The translations under genes and the position numbers were made by a program. Below the pieces are notes generated by a model that saw only the letters and a list, made by a program, of their open reading frames with translations, was not told the DNA's origin and searched no databases. From Deltaproteobacteria bacterium RBG_13_49_15 (GTDB lineage Bacteria; Desulfobacterota; Desulfobacteria; Desulfobacterales; UBA2156), in NCBI GenBank assembly GCA_001797695.1, contig MGQD01000075.1, positions 4,785-16,360 on the forward strand: DNA of 11,576 nucleotides. The letters are read 5' to 3'. How positions within the stretch are numbered: position 1 is the stretch's first letter; the number at the start of each line of letters is the position of its first letter. Below are positions 5,792-11,576 of this stretch, piece by piece.

Positions 5792-6703
5792 ATGGCGTAC
5801 GTAACAATGAAGGAGCTCCTGGAGGCCGGTGTCCATTTCGGTCACCAGACCAAGCGTTGGAACCCGAAGATGAAGCCGTATATTTTCGGATCCAGAAACG
5901 GAATTTACATTATCGATCTCCAAAAAACCGTGCACATGTTTAAAAGTGCCTATGATTTTGTGGTGGATACGGTTGCCGGCGGGAAATCGGTCCTTTTTGT
6001 GGGGACTAAGAAACAGGCCCGCGATGCCATCTATGACGAGGCGAACCGGAGCGAGATGTTTTACGTCCATAACCGATGGCTGGGTGGGATGATGACGAAC
6101 TTTCAGACCATCAAGCAAAGCATCGAACGGTTGAATCACTTAAACGACATCAACAATGACGGATCCATCAATCTGTTCCCGAAAAAAGAACGGCTCAATC
6201 TTGAAAAGGAGAGGATAAAACTGGACAGCAACCTGGGCGGCATTCGGAATATGACCCAGCTTCCCGGGGCATTATTCGTGGTGGATACGAAAAACGAAGG
6301 GATCGCCATAAGGGAAGGGAGGCGCCTGAACATACCCATTGTGGCGGTTGTGGATACCAATTGCGATCCGGATGAGGTCGATTACATCGTTCCGGGAAAT
6401 GACGATGCCATTCGGGCTATTCGGTTGATGACTTCAAGGATCGCCGATGCCTGTATTGAAGGGAGGGCGCGTTTCGAGGAAAAAAGGCAGGCAGAGACGG
6501 ATAAGGTCACCGCAGCGGAAACCGAGGTGGTATCCCCCGGTCTGGAACTAAAACCGGGGGAAAGGAAAGTCATTTCGGACGGCACGCAGGGGCCGATTAT
6601 CGAAATCATTAAAAGAACCGCCGCAAAGCAACCGGAGGGGATCGAAGAATCCTTAAGCCGGAATTACGATGAAAAAGATGAATCCGAAGAGACGGGAGAA
6701 TAA
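5792..6703 (+). CDS. rpsB: 30S ribosomal protein S2 with long charged C-terminal tail
   Basis: Assembles late onto the small subunit between head and body, where it helps hold S1. The hallmark N-terminus (MKELLEAGVHFGHQTKRWNPKMKPYIFG) is present, as are FVGTKKQA, NRWLGGMMTNF and the PIVAVVDTNCDPD segment. The core ends near residue 231. About 72 further residues follow, rich in Glu, Lys and Asp, ending DEKDESEETGE; the total of 303 compares with about 240-260 in most bacteria. AAAGGAAG (5779-5786) sits at normal distance from the ATG. Tsf begins two bases after the stop, the universal rpsB-tsf pair. A leader hairpin upstream may mediate autoregulation. Confidence 0.97.
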   Translation: MAYVTMKELLEAGVHFGHQTKRWNPKMKPYIFGSRNGIYIIDLQKTVHMFKSAYDFVVDTVAGGKSVLFVGTKKQARDAIYDEANRSEMFYVHNRWLGGMMTNFQTIKQSIERLNHLNDINNDGSINLFPKKERLNLEKERIKLDSNLGGIRNMTQLPGALFVVDTKNEGIAIREGRRLNIPIVAVVDTNCDPDEVDYIVPGNDDAIRAIRLMTSRIADACIEGRARFEEKRQAETDKVTAAETEVVSPGLELKPGERKVISDGTQGPIIEIIKRTAAKQPEGIEESLSRNYDEKDESEETGE

Positions 6704-6705
6704 CG

Positions 6706-7302
6706 ATGTCAGCGGTCAATGCAGCTATGGTAAAACAACTAAGAGAAACGACCGGGGCAGGGGTGATGGATTGCAAGGAAGCGCTCACCCAAAGCAACGG
6801 TGATTTTAATAAGTCGATTGAATATCTTCGAAAAAAAGGATTGGCTACGGCACAGAAGCGGTCTGCAAGAGCGGCATCCGCGGGTATCATCCATTCTTAC
6901 ATTCATATGGGCGGAAAGATCGGCGTCATGGTGGAAGTCAACTGTGAAACCGATTTCGTTGCCAGAAACAGCGATTTCCAGGAATTTGCCAAGAATATCG
7001 CCATGCACATCGCTGCCTCAAGCCCTGTCAGCGTGGCTCCAGAAGAGGTTCCCCGGGAGATCATCGAAAAGGAAAAGGAGATATATCGTGCCCAGGCCGC
7101 CGAGTTGGGAAAGCCCGCACCGGTTGCCGAAAAGATAGCAGAAGGAAAACTGAATAAATTTTTCAAGGATAATTGTCTCCTGACGCAACCGTATGTCCGG
7201 GACCTGAATCTCTCGGTAAATGATGTGCTAAATGAATTAATCGGCAAGATCGGCGAAAAAATCGCCATCAAGCGGTTTGTCCGATACCAGATTGGAGAAT
7301 GA
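6706..7302 (+). CDS. tsf: Translation elongation factor Ts (short form)
   Basis: Guanine nucleotide exchange factor that releases GDP from EF-Tu. The N-terminal UBA-like domain contains VKQLRETTGAGVMDCKEAL. The catalytic core has the conserved T82-D83-F84-V85 in ETDFVARN, which inserts into EF-Tu to disturb magnesium binding. The protein is 198 residues against 283 in E. coli; the short form has one core subdomain and is common in other phyla (for example Thermus), so I do not read it as truncated. It ends normally with IAIKRFVRYQIGE. GGGAGA near the rpsB end serves as the ribosome site, and the two-base gap to rpsB implies coupled translation. Confidence 0.96.
   Translation: MSAVNAAMVKQLRETTGAGVMDCKEALTQSNGDFNKSIEYLRKKGLATAQKRSARAASAGIIHSYIHMGGKIGVMVEVNCETDFVARNSDFQEFAKNIAMHIAASSPVSVAPEEVPREIIEKEKEIYRAQAAELGKPAPVAEKIAEGKLNKFFKDNCLLTQPYVRDLNLSVNDVLNELIGKIGEKIAIKRFVRYQIGE
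7294..7298 (+). promoter_or_regulatory. Ribosome binding site supporting the pyrH start
   Basis: GGAGA lies at the end of tsf, 11 bases before ATG 7310 and 17 before ATG 7316. The longer frame beginning at TTG 7277 has no comparable site upstream, so the ATG at 7310 is preferred. Confidence 0.4.
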
Positions 7303-7309
7303 GCAGCCG

Positions 7310-8026
7310 ATGGCGATGCCACGATATAAAAGGTTGGTCCTCAAACTGAGCGGTGAGGCGCTGATGGGCGGGCAGGGGTTCGGAATCAGCCCTGACGTGT
7401 TGAAATATGTGGCGGAAGAAGTCAGGTCCATATTCGATTTGGGCGTGGAGGTCGCCATTGTGATCGGCGGCGGCAATTTTTTCAGGGGAAATGCGGCGGA
7501 AGCGCACGGAATGGACCGGGCTTCAGCGGATAAAATGGGGATGCTGGCCACGGTTATCAATAGCCTCGCCCTTCAGGATGCATTGGAAAAAAGAGGAATT
7601 CAGACAAGGGTGCAGACGGCCATCTCCATACCGGAAGTGGCTGAACCCTTTATTCTGAGGCGCGCAGTGCGGCATCTGGAAAAAGGACGCGCGGTAATTT
7701 TTGCGGCAGGCACCGGAAACCCCTATTTTACGACCGATACGGCCGCTGTCCTGAGGGCACAGGAAATCCACGCCGAAGTTCTCTTGAAAGCAACCAAGGT
7801 GGATGGACTTTATGATTCTGATCCGGTGAAAAACAAGGATGCCCGGTTCATCCGAACCATCACTTACCAGGAGGTCCTGGAAAGGCAACTCGGCGTTATG
7901 GATATGACCGCTATTTCATTGGCCATGGATAACCAGCTTCCCCTCGTTGTCTTCAACCTCAGAGGAAAAGGAAACATCAGGAAAGTGGTGTGCGGCGAAG
8001 AGATCGGAACCTTTATCAACCGGTAA
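7310..8026 (+). CDS. pyrH: Uridylate kinase (UMP kinase)
   Basis: Phosphorylates UMP to UDP with ATP as a homohexamer in the cytoplasm; bacterial enzymes of this amino-acid-kinase fold are usually activated by GTP and inhibited by UTP. Motifs: LKLSGEAL (11-18) for phosphate binding, the glycine-rich GGGNFFRG (53-60), the DRASADKMGMLATVIN helix, GTGNPYFTTDTAA (134-146) for UMP and ATP contacts, and the KATKVDGLYDSDP loop. The frame is open back to a TTG at 7277, which would overlap tsf by 26 bases. I place the start at ATG 7310 (238 residues, close to the usual 240); ATG 7316 is also possible. Seven bases separate it from tsf. Confidence 0.95.
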   Translation: MAMPRYKRLVLKLSGEALMGGQGFGISPDVLKYVAEEVRSIFDLGVEVAIVIGGGNFFRGNAAEAHGMDRASADKMGMLATVINSLALQDALEKRGIQTRVQTAISIPEVAEPFILRRAVRHLEKGRAVIFAAGTGNPYFTTDTAAVLRAQEIHAEVLLKATKVDGLYDSDPVKNKDARFIRTITYQEVLERQLGVMDMTAISLAMDNQLPLVVFNLRGKGNIRKVVCGEEIGTFINR

Positions 8027-8050
8027 CGCCCGGAACTTTCTGAAGTTTCA

Positions 8051-8069
8051 ATAGCCAAAGGCTATCAAG
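8051..8069. repeat. Palindromic repeat, copy 2, between pyrH and frr
   Basis: The same 19 bases as at 5053-5071, in the same orientation: a 6-bp perfect stem (ATAGCC/GGCTAT) around AAA, then CAAG. It lies 24 bases after the pyrH stop and 51 before frr. No T-run follows at once, so it is not a clear terminator. Similarity between the two copies ends sharply on both sides. Confidence 0.7.
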
Positions 8070-8108
8070 TTAAAAGATGAGAGGTTCAAACGTATCAACC
8101 CCCAAAAT

Positions 8109-8114
8109 AAGGTG
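8109..8114 (+). promoter_or_regulatory. Ribosome binding site that fixes the frr start
   Basis: AAGGTG ends six bases before ATG 8121. An in-frame GTG at 8112 lies inside this site and so cannot itself be the start served by it. Confidence 0.65.
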
Positions 8115-8120
8115 ACAGGC

Positions 8121-8678
8121 ATGCTGCACGAGGTTTATGAAGAAACCAAAGATAAGATGAGCAAGACCAGACTTGCCTTGAAGAATGAGCTCTTGAGAAT
8201 AAGAACCGGACGCGCCTCCCTCTCCCTTCTTGACGGCATACGGGTTGATTATTACGGGACTAAAACGCCTCTAAATCAGGTGGCGACCCTGTCGGTCCCG
8301 GAAAGCCGTATGATTACGATTCAGCCTTGGGATGTTTCCGTCATCAAAGAAATCGAAAAGGCTATTTTAAAATCGGATCTGGGGCTGACTCCGTCAAACG
8401 ACGGTCGGATCATCCGCATTGCCATCCCTCCTCTAACCGAACAGCGGCGCAAAGAGCTGGTAAAGGTCGTCAATAAACTGTGCGAAGAGCACAAGGTGGC
8501 TCTTAGGAACATCCGGAGGGAATCCAACGAATTCGTCAAAAGCTTGAAAAAGGACGGAGAGGTCGCGGAAGATGAGGCGTTCAAGGCCCAATCGGAAATC
8601 CAGAAGATTACCGATGACCATATCAAACTCATCGATGACACATTTAAAGAAAAAGAGAAAGAGATCCTTGAATTCTAA
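8121..8678 (+). CDS. frr: Ribosome recycling factor
   Basis: Works with EF-G to split the post-termination ribosome. The 185 residues match the family length exactly. Domain I begins with a long helix, interrupted after RIRTGRASLSLLDGI (26-40) by domain II (VDYYGTKTPLNQVATLSVPE), then resumes with PPLTEQRRKELVK, the ribosome-contacting RNIRRESNEFVK, and two C-terminal helices ending KEKEILEF. ATG 8121 is chosen on the AAGGTG site. It follows pyrH after 94 bases that include a palindromic repeat, and its 3' end overlaps uppS by 11 bases. Confidence 0.96.
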   Translation: MLHEVYEETKDKMSKTRLALKNELLRIRTGRASLSLLDGIRVDYYGTKTPLNQVATLSVPESRMITIQPWDVSVIKEIEKAILKSDLGLTPSNDGRIIRIAIPPLTEQRRKELVKVVNKLCEEHKVALRNIRRESNEFVKSLKKDGEVAEDEAFKAQSEIQKITDDHIKLIDDTFKEKEKEILEF

Positions 8679-9417
8679 GCCCGCCCCTTCGAATGACACG
8701 CAACAGGACTTCTCAGCTCTTCCCAAACATGTCGCCATCATCATGGACGGAAACGGCCGCTGGGCAAAAAAGCGGCTGCTCAATAGGATCAAAGGACATG
8801 AAAAAGGGGCGGACGCGGTCAGGGCCATTGTTGAAGCCAGCCGCGAGCTCGGCATCTCTTACCTGACCCTTTATGCGTTTTCCACCGAAAACTGGCAGCG
8901 GCCCCAGGCGGAAATCGATGCTCTGATGGTCCTGCTTAAGCGGTTCCTGATGTCCGAACAAAAAGAATTAATCAAAAACGGCATCCGGCTAAATGCCGTC
9001 GGAGAGTTGGATCGCCTCCCGGACGGCGTTCAGGAAGCGCTCAGGGAAACAATGGCCTCAACCGTGCAGAATCATGACATGGTTCTAAACCTGGCATTAA
9101 GTTACGGCGGGCGGCCTGAAATCCTTAAAGCGGTTCGCGAGATTGCCCATGAAGTCAGAAGAGGAGAATTGAATCCGGACCAGATTACGGAAGCCCTTTT
9201 CTCCGATCACCTCTATACCCGGCAAATACCGGATCCGGAGCTCCTCATCAGAACCAGCGGAGAAATGCGGGTCAGCAACTTTCTCCTCTGGCAGATCGCC
9301 TATACCGAACTAATAATCACACCGACTTTGTGGCCCGACTTCACAAGGGAGGAATTCATCGAGATTTTAAGAACGTATCAACAGCGGGACAGGCGATTCG
9401 GTCGGACCGACGACTGA
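8668..9417 (+). CDS. uppS: Undecaprenyl diphosphate synthase (cis-prenyltransferase)
   Basis: Extends farnesyl diphosphate with eight isopentenyl units to make the C55 carrier lipid for peptidoglycan and O-antigen. The hallmark HVAIIMDGNGRWAK contains catalytic D27. GHEKGA, YAFSTENWQRP (69-79) and the C-terminal DPELLIRTSGEMRVSNFLLWQ and ELIITPTLWPDF complete the active site. The start is uncertain. The frame is open far into frr, to an ATG at 8572. TTG 8668 gives 249 residues, the usual length, with an AGAAAGAG stretch just upstream and an 11-base overlap with frr. The earlier ATG at 8635 would add a lysine- and arginine-rich extension unlike the family. I prefer TTG 8668. Confidence 0.93.
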   Translation: MNSKPAPSNDTQQDFSALPKHVAIIMDGNGRWAKKRLLNRIKGHEKGADAVRAIVEASRELGISYLTLYAFSTENWQRPQAEIDALMVLLKRFLMSEQKELIKNGIRLNAVGELDRLPDGVQEALRETMASTVQNHDMVLNLALSYGGRPEILKAVREIAHEVRRGELNPDQITEALFSDHLYTRQIPDPELLIRTSGEMRVSNFLLWQIAYTELIITPTLWPDFTREEFIEILRTYQQRDRRFGRTDD

Positions 9418-9419
9418 TG

Positions 9420-9447
9420 CGGCGGATCTTTCGAATCGATTCCGCCG
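9420..9447 (+). other. Hairpin between uppS and cdsA
   Basis: CGGCGGA (9420-9426) pairs with TCCGCCG (9441-9447), seven base pairs around a 14-base loop. It starts three bases after the uppS stop. No T-run follows, so it is unlikely to terminate transcription; it may affect mRNA stability or reading into cdsA. Confidence 0.35.
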
Positions 9448-9480
9448 GAATTGCCCCACCCTGATCGATTTTCAAAGATC

Positions 9481-10320
9481 ATGCACAAAAAACGTTGGAT
9501 CACAGGCCTTGCATCACTTCCATTTCTGGTGGGTTTGATATCATGGGGAGGGACTGTTCTGTTTGCCTGGATCATTGCCGCCGTCTCGATCATCGGTATT
9601 CGGGAAGCGTTTGAAATCATATCCAGGTCCGGCCATATCCGAAGCGAGAGCGGTCGGACGTATTCGAGCGATCAGGGATTATATTTCCGGGTCGTTGCCT
9701 ATATTGCAGGACTTGCTATCGTCTATGCATCTTATCTGAGCGCATTTAACATAATGACGGCTGCTTTAGTCCTCAATGTGATGGCCGTGGCATGCATCTC
9801 CATGTCCCTGTTCAAGCGAGGCTACGCTGTACTCGAACAGGCCATTAAAGAGGTTATTGTAGTCGCATACATTCCTCTTTTTCTTTCGCATCTGGTATTG
9901 ATTCGCAACGGCACGGACGGGAGCGCCTGGATCTATTTCTTACTGTGCCTTGTTTTTGCCGGCGACATCGGAGCGTTCTATGTTGGAACCTATGGAGGAA
10001 AGCACAAGCTTTGCCCATTCATCAGCCCGGGGAAGACCATAGAAGGGGCTATCGGAGGACTGATATCCAACCTGGCCGTAGGATCGATATTCAAATTCCT
10101 GTTTCTTTCATCCCTCCCCTGGCGGATGTCCCTCTTATTCTTTCTTGTTGTGGGTATTGCCGGGCAAATCGGAGACCTTTTCGAATCCCAATTAAAACGT
10201 GCTTCCAATTTAAAAGATTCGGGGCGCCTCTTTCCCGGTCACGGCGGGTTGCTGGACCGGATCGATGCTCTTCTGTTTGCTGCGCCGGTCGGATATTTTT
10301 TTAAGGAATATCTTTTTTAA
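9481..10320 (+). CDS. cdsA: Phosphatidate cytidylyltransferase (CDP-diglyceride synthase)
   Basis: Integral inner-membrane enzyme that makes CDP-diacylglycerol from phosphatidate and CTP, the branch point for phospholipids. About six to eight hydrophobic segments are visible, the first at roughly residues 8-42. Two family signatures are clear: GDIGAFYVGTYGGKHK with SPGKTIEGAIGG, and the C-terminal CDS signature S236-x-x-K-R…K245-D246…PGHGGLLDRID (to D262). The start at ATG 9481 gives 279 residues and the usual basic-then-hydrophobic MHKKRWITG opening; the frame continues back to TTG 9451 but with no usable ribosome site. The site for 9481 is weak (AAAGATC). The stop codon lies in a T6A8 tract. 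Confidence 0.95.
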   Translation: MHKKRWITGLASLPFLVGLISWGGTVLFAWIIAAVSIIGIREAFEIISRSGHIRSESGRTYSSDQGLYFRVVAYIAGLAIVYASYLSAFNIMTAALVLNVMAVACISMSLFKRGYAVLEQAIKEVIVVAYIPLFLSHLVLIRNGTDGSAWIYFLLCLVFAGDIGAFYVGTYGGKHKLCPFISPGKTIEGAIGGLISNLAVGSIFKFLFLSSLPWRMSLLFFLVVGIAGQIGDLFESQLKRASNLKDSGRLFPGHGGLLDRIDALLFAAPVGYFFKEYLF

Positions 10321-10360
10321 AAAAAAGAGATTTGTTAAGCCTCATGGCGGATCACACCAT

Positions 10361-11524
10361 ATGAAACAGTTGTCCATACTTGGTTCCACCGGTTCCATCG
10401 GAACCAATACCTTAACTATCGTCGATCGATTTCCGGACCGGTTTCAGGTAAAGGCATTGGCCGCCAATTCGAAAGTGGAGCTTCTATCGAAGCAGATTGA
10501 GCGGTTTTGTCCTGAGCTGGCGGTGGTTTATGACGAGAATCGGGCAAAGGAATTAAAAGAGCTCCTTCCTTCAAACGGAGGTGTCGAGATCATGTTCGGT
10601 CCGGAGGGATACAAAGCCGCTGCCGAGCATGAATCCGTCGATCTGGTCGTTGTGGCGATGGTAGGAGCCGCCGGGTTGATTCCGACCCTGGCTGCCATTG
10701 AAAGCGGCAAAAACATCGCACTGGCGAACAAGGAAACATTAGTGATGGCAGGCGATATCGTGATGCGCCGGGCTGCGGATAAGGGGGTTCGGATTCTCCC
10801 TGTGGATAGCGAACATAATGCCGTTTTCCAGTGCCTGCTGGGGCATCGGCGGGAAGACCTGAATAAGATCTTTCTGACCGCATCCGGCGGCCCGTTTATC
10901 CATATGCCCGGGAATCGCTTCAAAGATATCACACCGGAAGATGCTCTAAACCATCCGACATGGCAGATGGGGAAAAAGATCACCATCGATTCAGCCACTC
11001 TCATGAACAAAGGGCTTGAGGTGATGGAGGCCAAACACCTTTTCGGCGTATCCCAGGAAATGATAGAGGTGGTGATCCACCCTCAGAGCATCGTCCATTC
11101 CATGGTTTCCTTCAGGGACGGCGCCATGATCGCTCAGCTTGGAATTCCGGACATGAAGGGGGCCATTGCTTATGCCATTTCTTATCCGGAGCGGCTCCCC
11201 CTGGGACAGCCGTTGCCGGCGCTGGAACAGATCGGCGCATTGACTTTTGAAAAACCGGATTTTACCAGGTTCCCATGCCTGGCCATGGCCTATGAAGCGT
11301 GCCGGACAGGAGGAACCATGCCGGCTGTTTTGAATGCCGCCGATGAAGTGGCGGTCTCCGCTTTTCTAATCCGCCTGATTCCGTTTGTCGGTATTCCGGA
11401 GCTGATCCGGAGAACGGCTGAAAAACACCAGGTCATTTCCAATCCGGAGCTTTCCGATATTTTGGAAGCGGACCGTTGGGCCCGCGAGCAAACAGAGAAG
11501 ACCATAAATAAGATTTGCCATTGA
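10361..11524 (+). CDS. dxr: 1-deoxy-D-xylulose 5-phosphate reductoisomerase
   Basis: Second enzyme of the MEP pathway, converting DXP to 2-C-methyl-D-erythritol 4-phosphate with NADPH and a divalent metal; it is the fosmidomycin target. The NADPH-binding LGSTGSIG (7-14) opens the protein. ANKETLVMAG follows, then metal ligands D149 and E151 in PVDSEHNA and E220 in MNKGLE. The substrate loop is H198-P-T-W201. VIHPQSIVHSMVSF and GIPDMKGAI complete the core. Its 387 residues are typical. The frame is open upstream to 10265, overlapping cdsA, but the family start aligns with ATG 10361, preceded by GGCGGA about 10 bases upstream. Forty bases separate it from cdsA. It supplies isoprenoid units for uppS nearby. 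Confidence 0.96.
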   Translation: MKQLSILGSTGSIGTNTLTIVDRFPDRFQVKALAANSKVELLSKQIERFCPELAVVYDENRAKELKELLPSNGGVEIMFGPEGYKAAAEHESVDLVVVAMVGAAGLIPTLAAIESGKNIALANKETLVMAGDIVMRRAADKGVRILPVDSEHNAVFQCLLGHRREDLNKIFLTASGGPFIHMPGNRFKDITPEDALNHPTWQMGKKITIDSATLMNKGLEVMEAKHLFGVSQEMIEVVIHPQSIVHSMVSFRDGAMIAQLGIPDMKGAIAYAISYPERLPLGQPLPALEQIGALTFEKPDFTRFPCLAMAYEACRTGGTMPAVLNAADEVAVSAFLIRLIPFVGIPELIRRTAEKHQVISNPELSDILEADRWAREQTEKTINKICH

Positions 11525-11530
11525 GGTGAT

Positions 11531-11576
11531 ATGGGAACCGATATTTTTGCATTTGCGATTGTCCTTGGAGTGCTGA
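11531..11576 (+). CDS. rseP: RseP-type site-2 zinc metalloprotease, 5' end only
   Basis: Only 15 codons are inside the window: MGTDIFAFAIVLGVL. This matches the first membrane strand of RseP/YaeL site-2 proteases, which just before their HExxH motif read IFAFIIVLGVL or similar. GAGG (11523-11526) overlaps the dxr stop and sits four bases from the ATG. The position directly after dxr is the usual one for rseP in proteobacteria. The catalytic motif lies outside the window, so the call rests on a short match plus context. Confidence 0.8.
   Translation, partial: MGTDIFAFAIVLGVL

Noticed and set aside
5749..5943. A 64-codon frame overlapping the start of rpsB.
   Set aside because: It is out of frame with a certain S2 gene and its product has no family features.
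6706..7302. EF-Ts of 198 residues considered as a truncated gene.
   Set aside because: Start, TDFV motif and C-terminus are all intact; the short form of EF-Ts is established in several bacterial phyla.
7277..7309. Upstream TTG start for pyrH.
   Set aside because: It would overlap tsf by 26 bases without a ribosome site and add residues absent from the family; ATG 7310 fits better.
10528..11034. A 168-codon open frame antisense to dxr, and similar antisense frames over rho, prfA and pyrH.
   Set aside because: They lie opposite strongly conserved coding sequence, have odd compositions and no ribosome sites, and are explained by codon bias of the real genes.
1..11576. Search for CRISPR repeats, insertion sequences, tRNA or rRNA genes, toxin–antitoxin pairs or a defence cluster.
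   Set aside because: No repeat arrays, transposase-like proteins, tRNA cloverleaf or unrecognised gene clusters were seen; every long plus-strand frame belongs to a known housekeeping family.

Overview
The window is a dense block of bacterial housekeeping genes at roughly 50% GC. It has one partial gene on the minus strand at the left edge, then an unbroken run of thirteen genes on the plus strand, the last cut by the right edge. The order coaE–rho–rpmE–prfA–prmC followed by rpsB–tsf–pyrH–frr–uppS–cdsA–dxr–rseP, the zinc-type L31 and the short EF-Ts fit a Gram-negative member of Desulfobacterota (a Desulfobacterales-like sulfate reducer). This placement is inferred from gene order and protein flavour only; there is no rRNA here to confirm it.

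Layout: 1–971 (minus) is the N-terminal part of a CCA-adding/poly(A) polymerase family nucleotidyltransferase with an HD domain. A short divergent region with a strong hairpin (1010–1036) separates it from coaE (1088–1723). A 333-base gap follows, with a promoter candidate, a possible 18-codon leader peptide and a small hairpin next to the rho ribosome binding site. Then come rho, rpmE, prfA and prmC; prmC starts inside prfA. A 152-base leader with an imperfect 11-bp stem precedes rpsB, and from there rpsB, tsf, pyrH, frr, uppS, cdsA, dxr and rseP are closely packed.

The genes divide by job. Rho ends transcription. L31, S2, EF-Ts, RF1, PrmC (which methylates RF1) and RRF cover ribosome structure, elongation, termination and recycling. 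PyrH makes UDP; CoaE completes coenzyme A. Dxr starts the MEP isoprenoid pathway whose C5 units UppS turns into the undecaprenyl carrier lipid. CdsA makes CDP-diacylglycerol for phospholipids. RseP, of which only the first 15 codons are visible, is a site-2 membrane protease.

I found no mobile element, CRISPR array, tRNA, rRNA or defence cassette, and no novel multi-gene system. What merits a second look is small: a 19-base palindromic repeat found both inside prmC and in the pyrH–frr gap, structured leaders of rho and rpsB, a T6A8 tract at the end of cdsA that could fuse it to dxr if slippage occurred, and several unusual translation starts. Several starts (pyrH, frr, uppS, cdsA, dxr) are placed downstream of the longest possible open frame, for reasons given in each entry.
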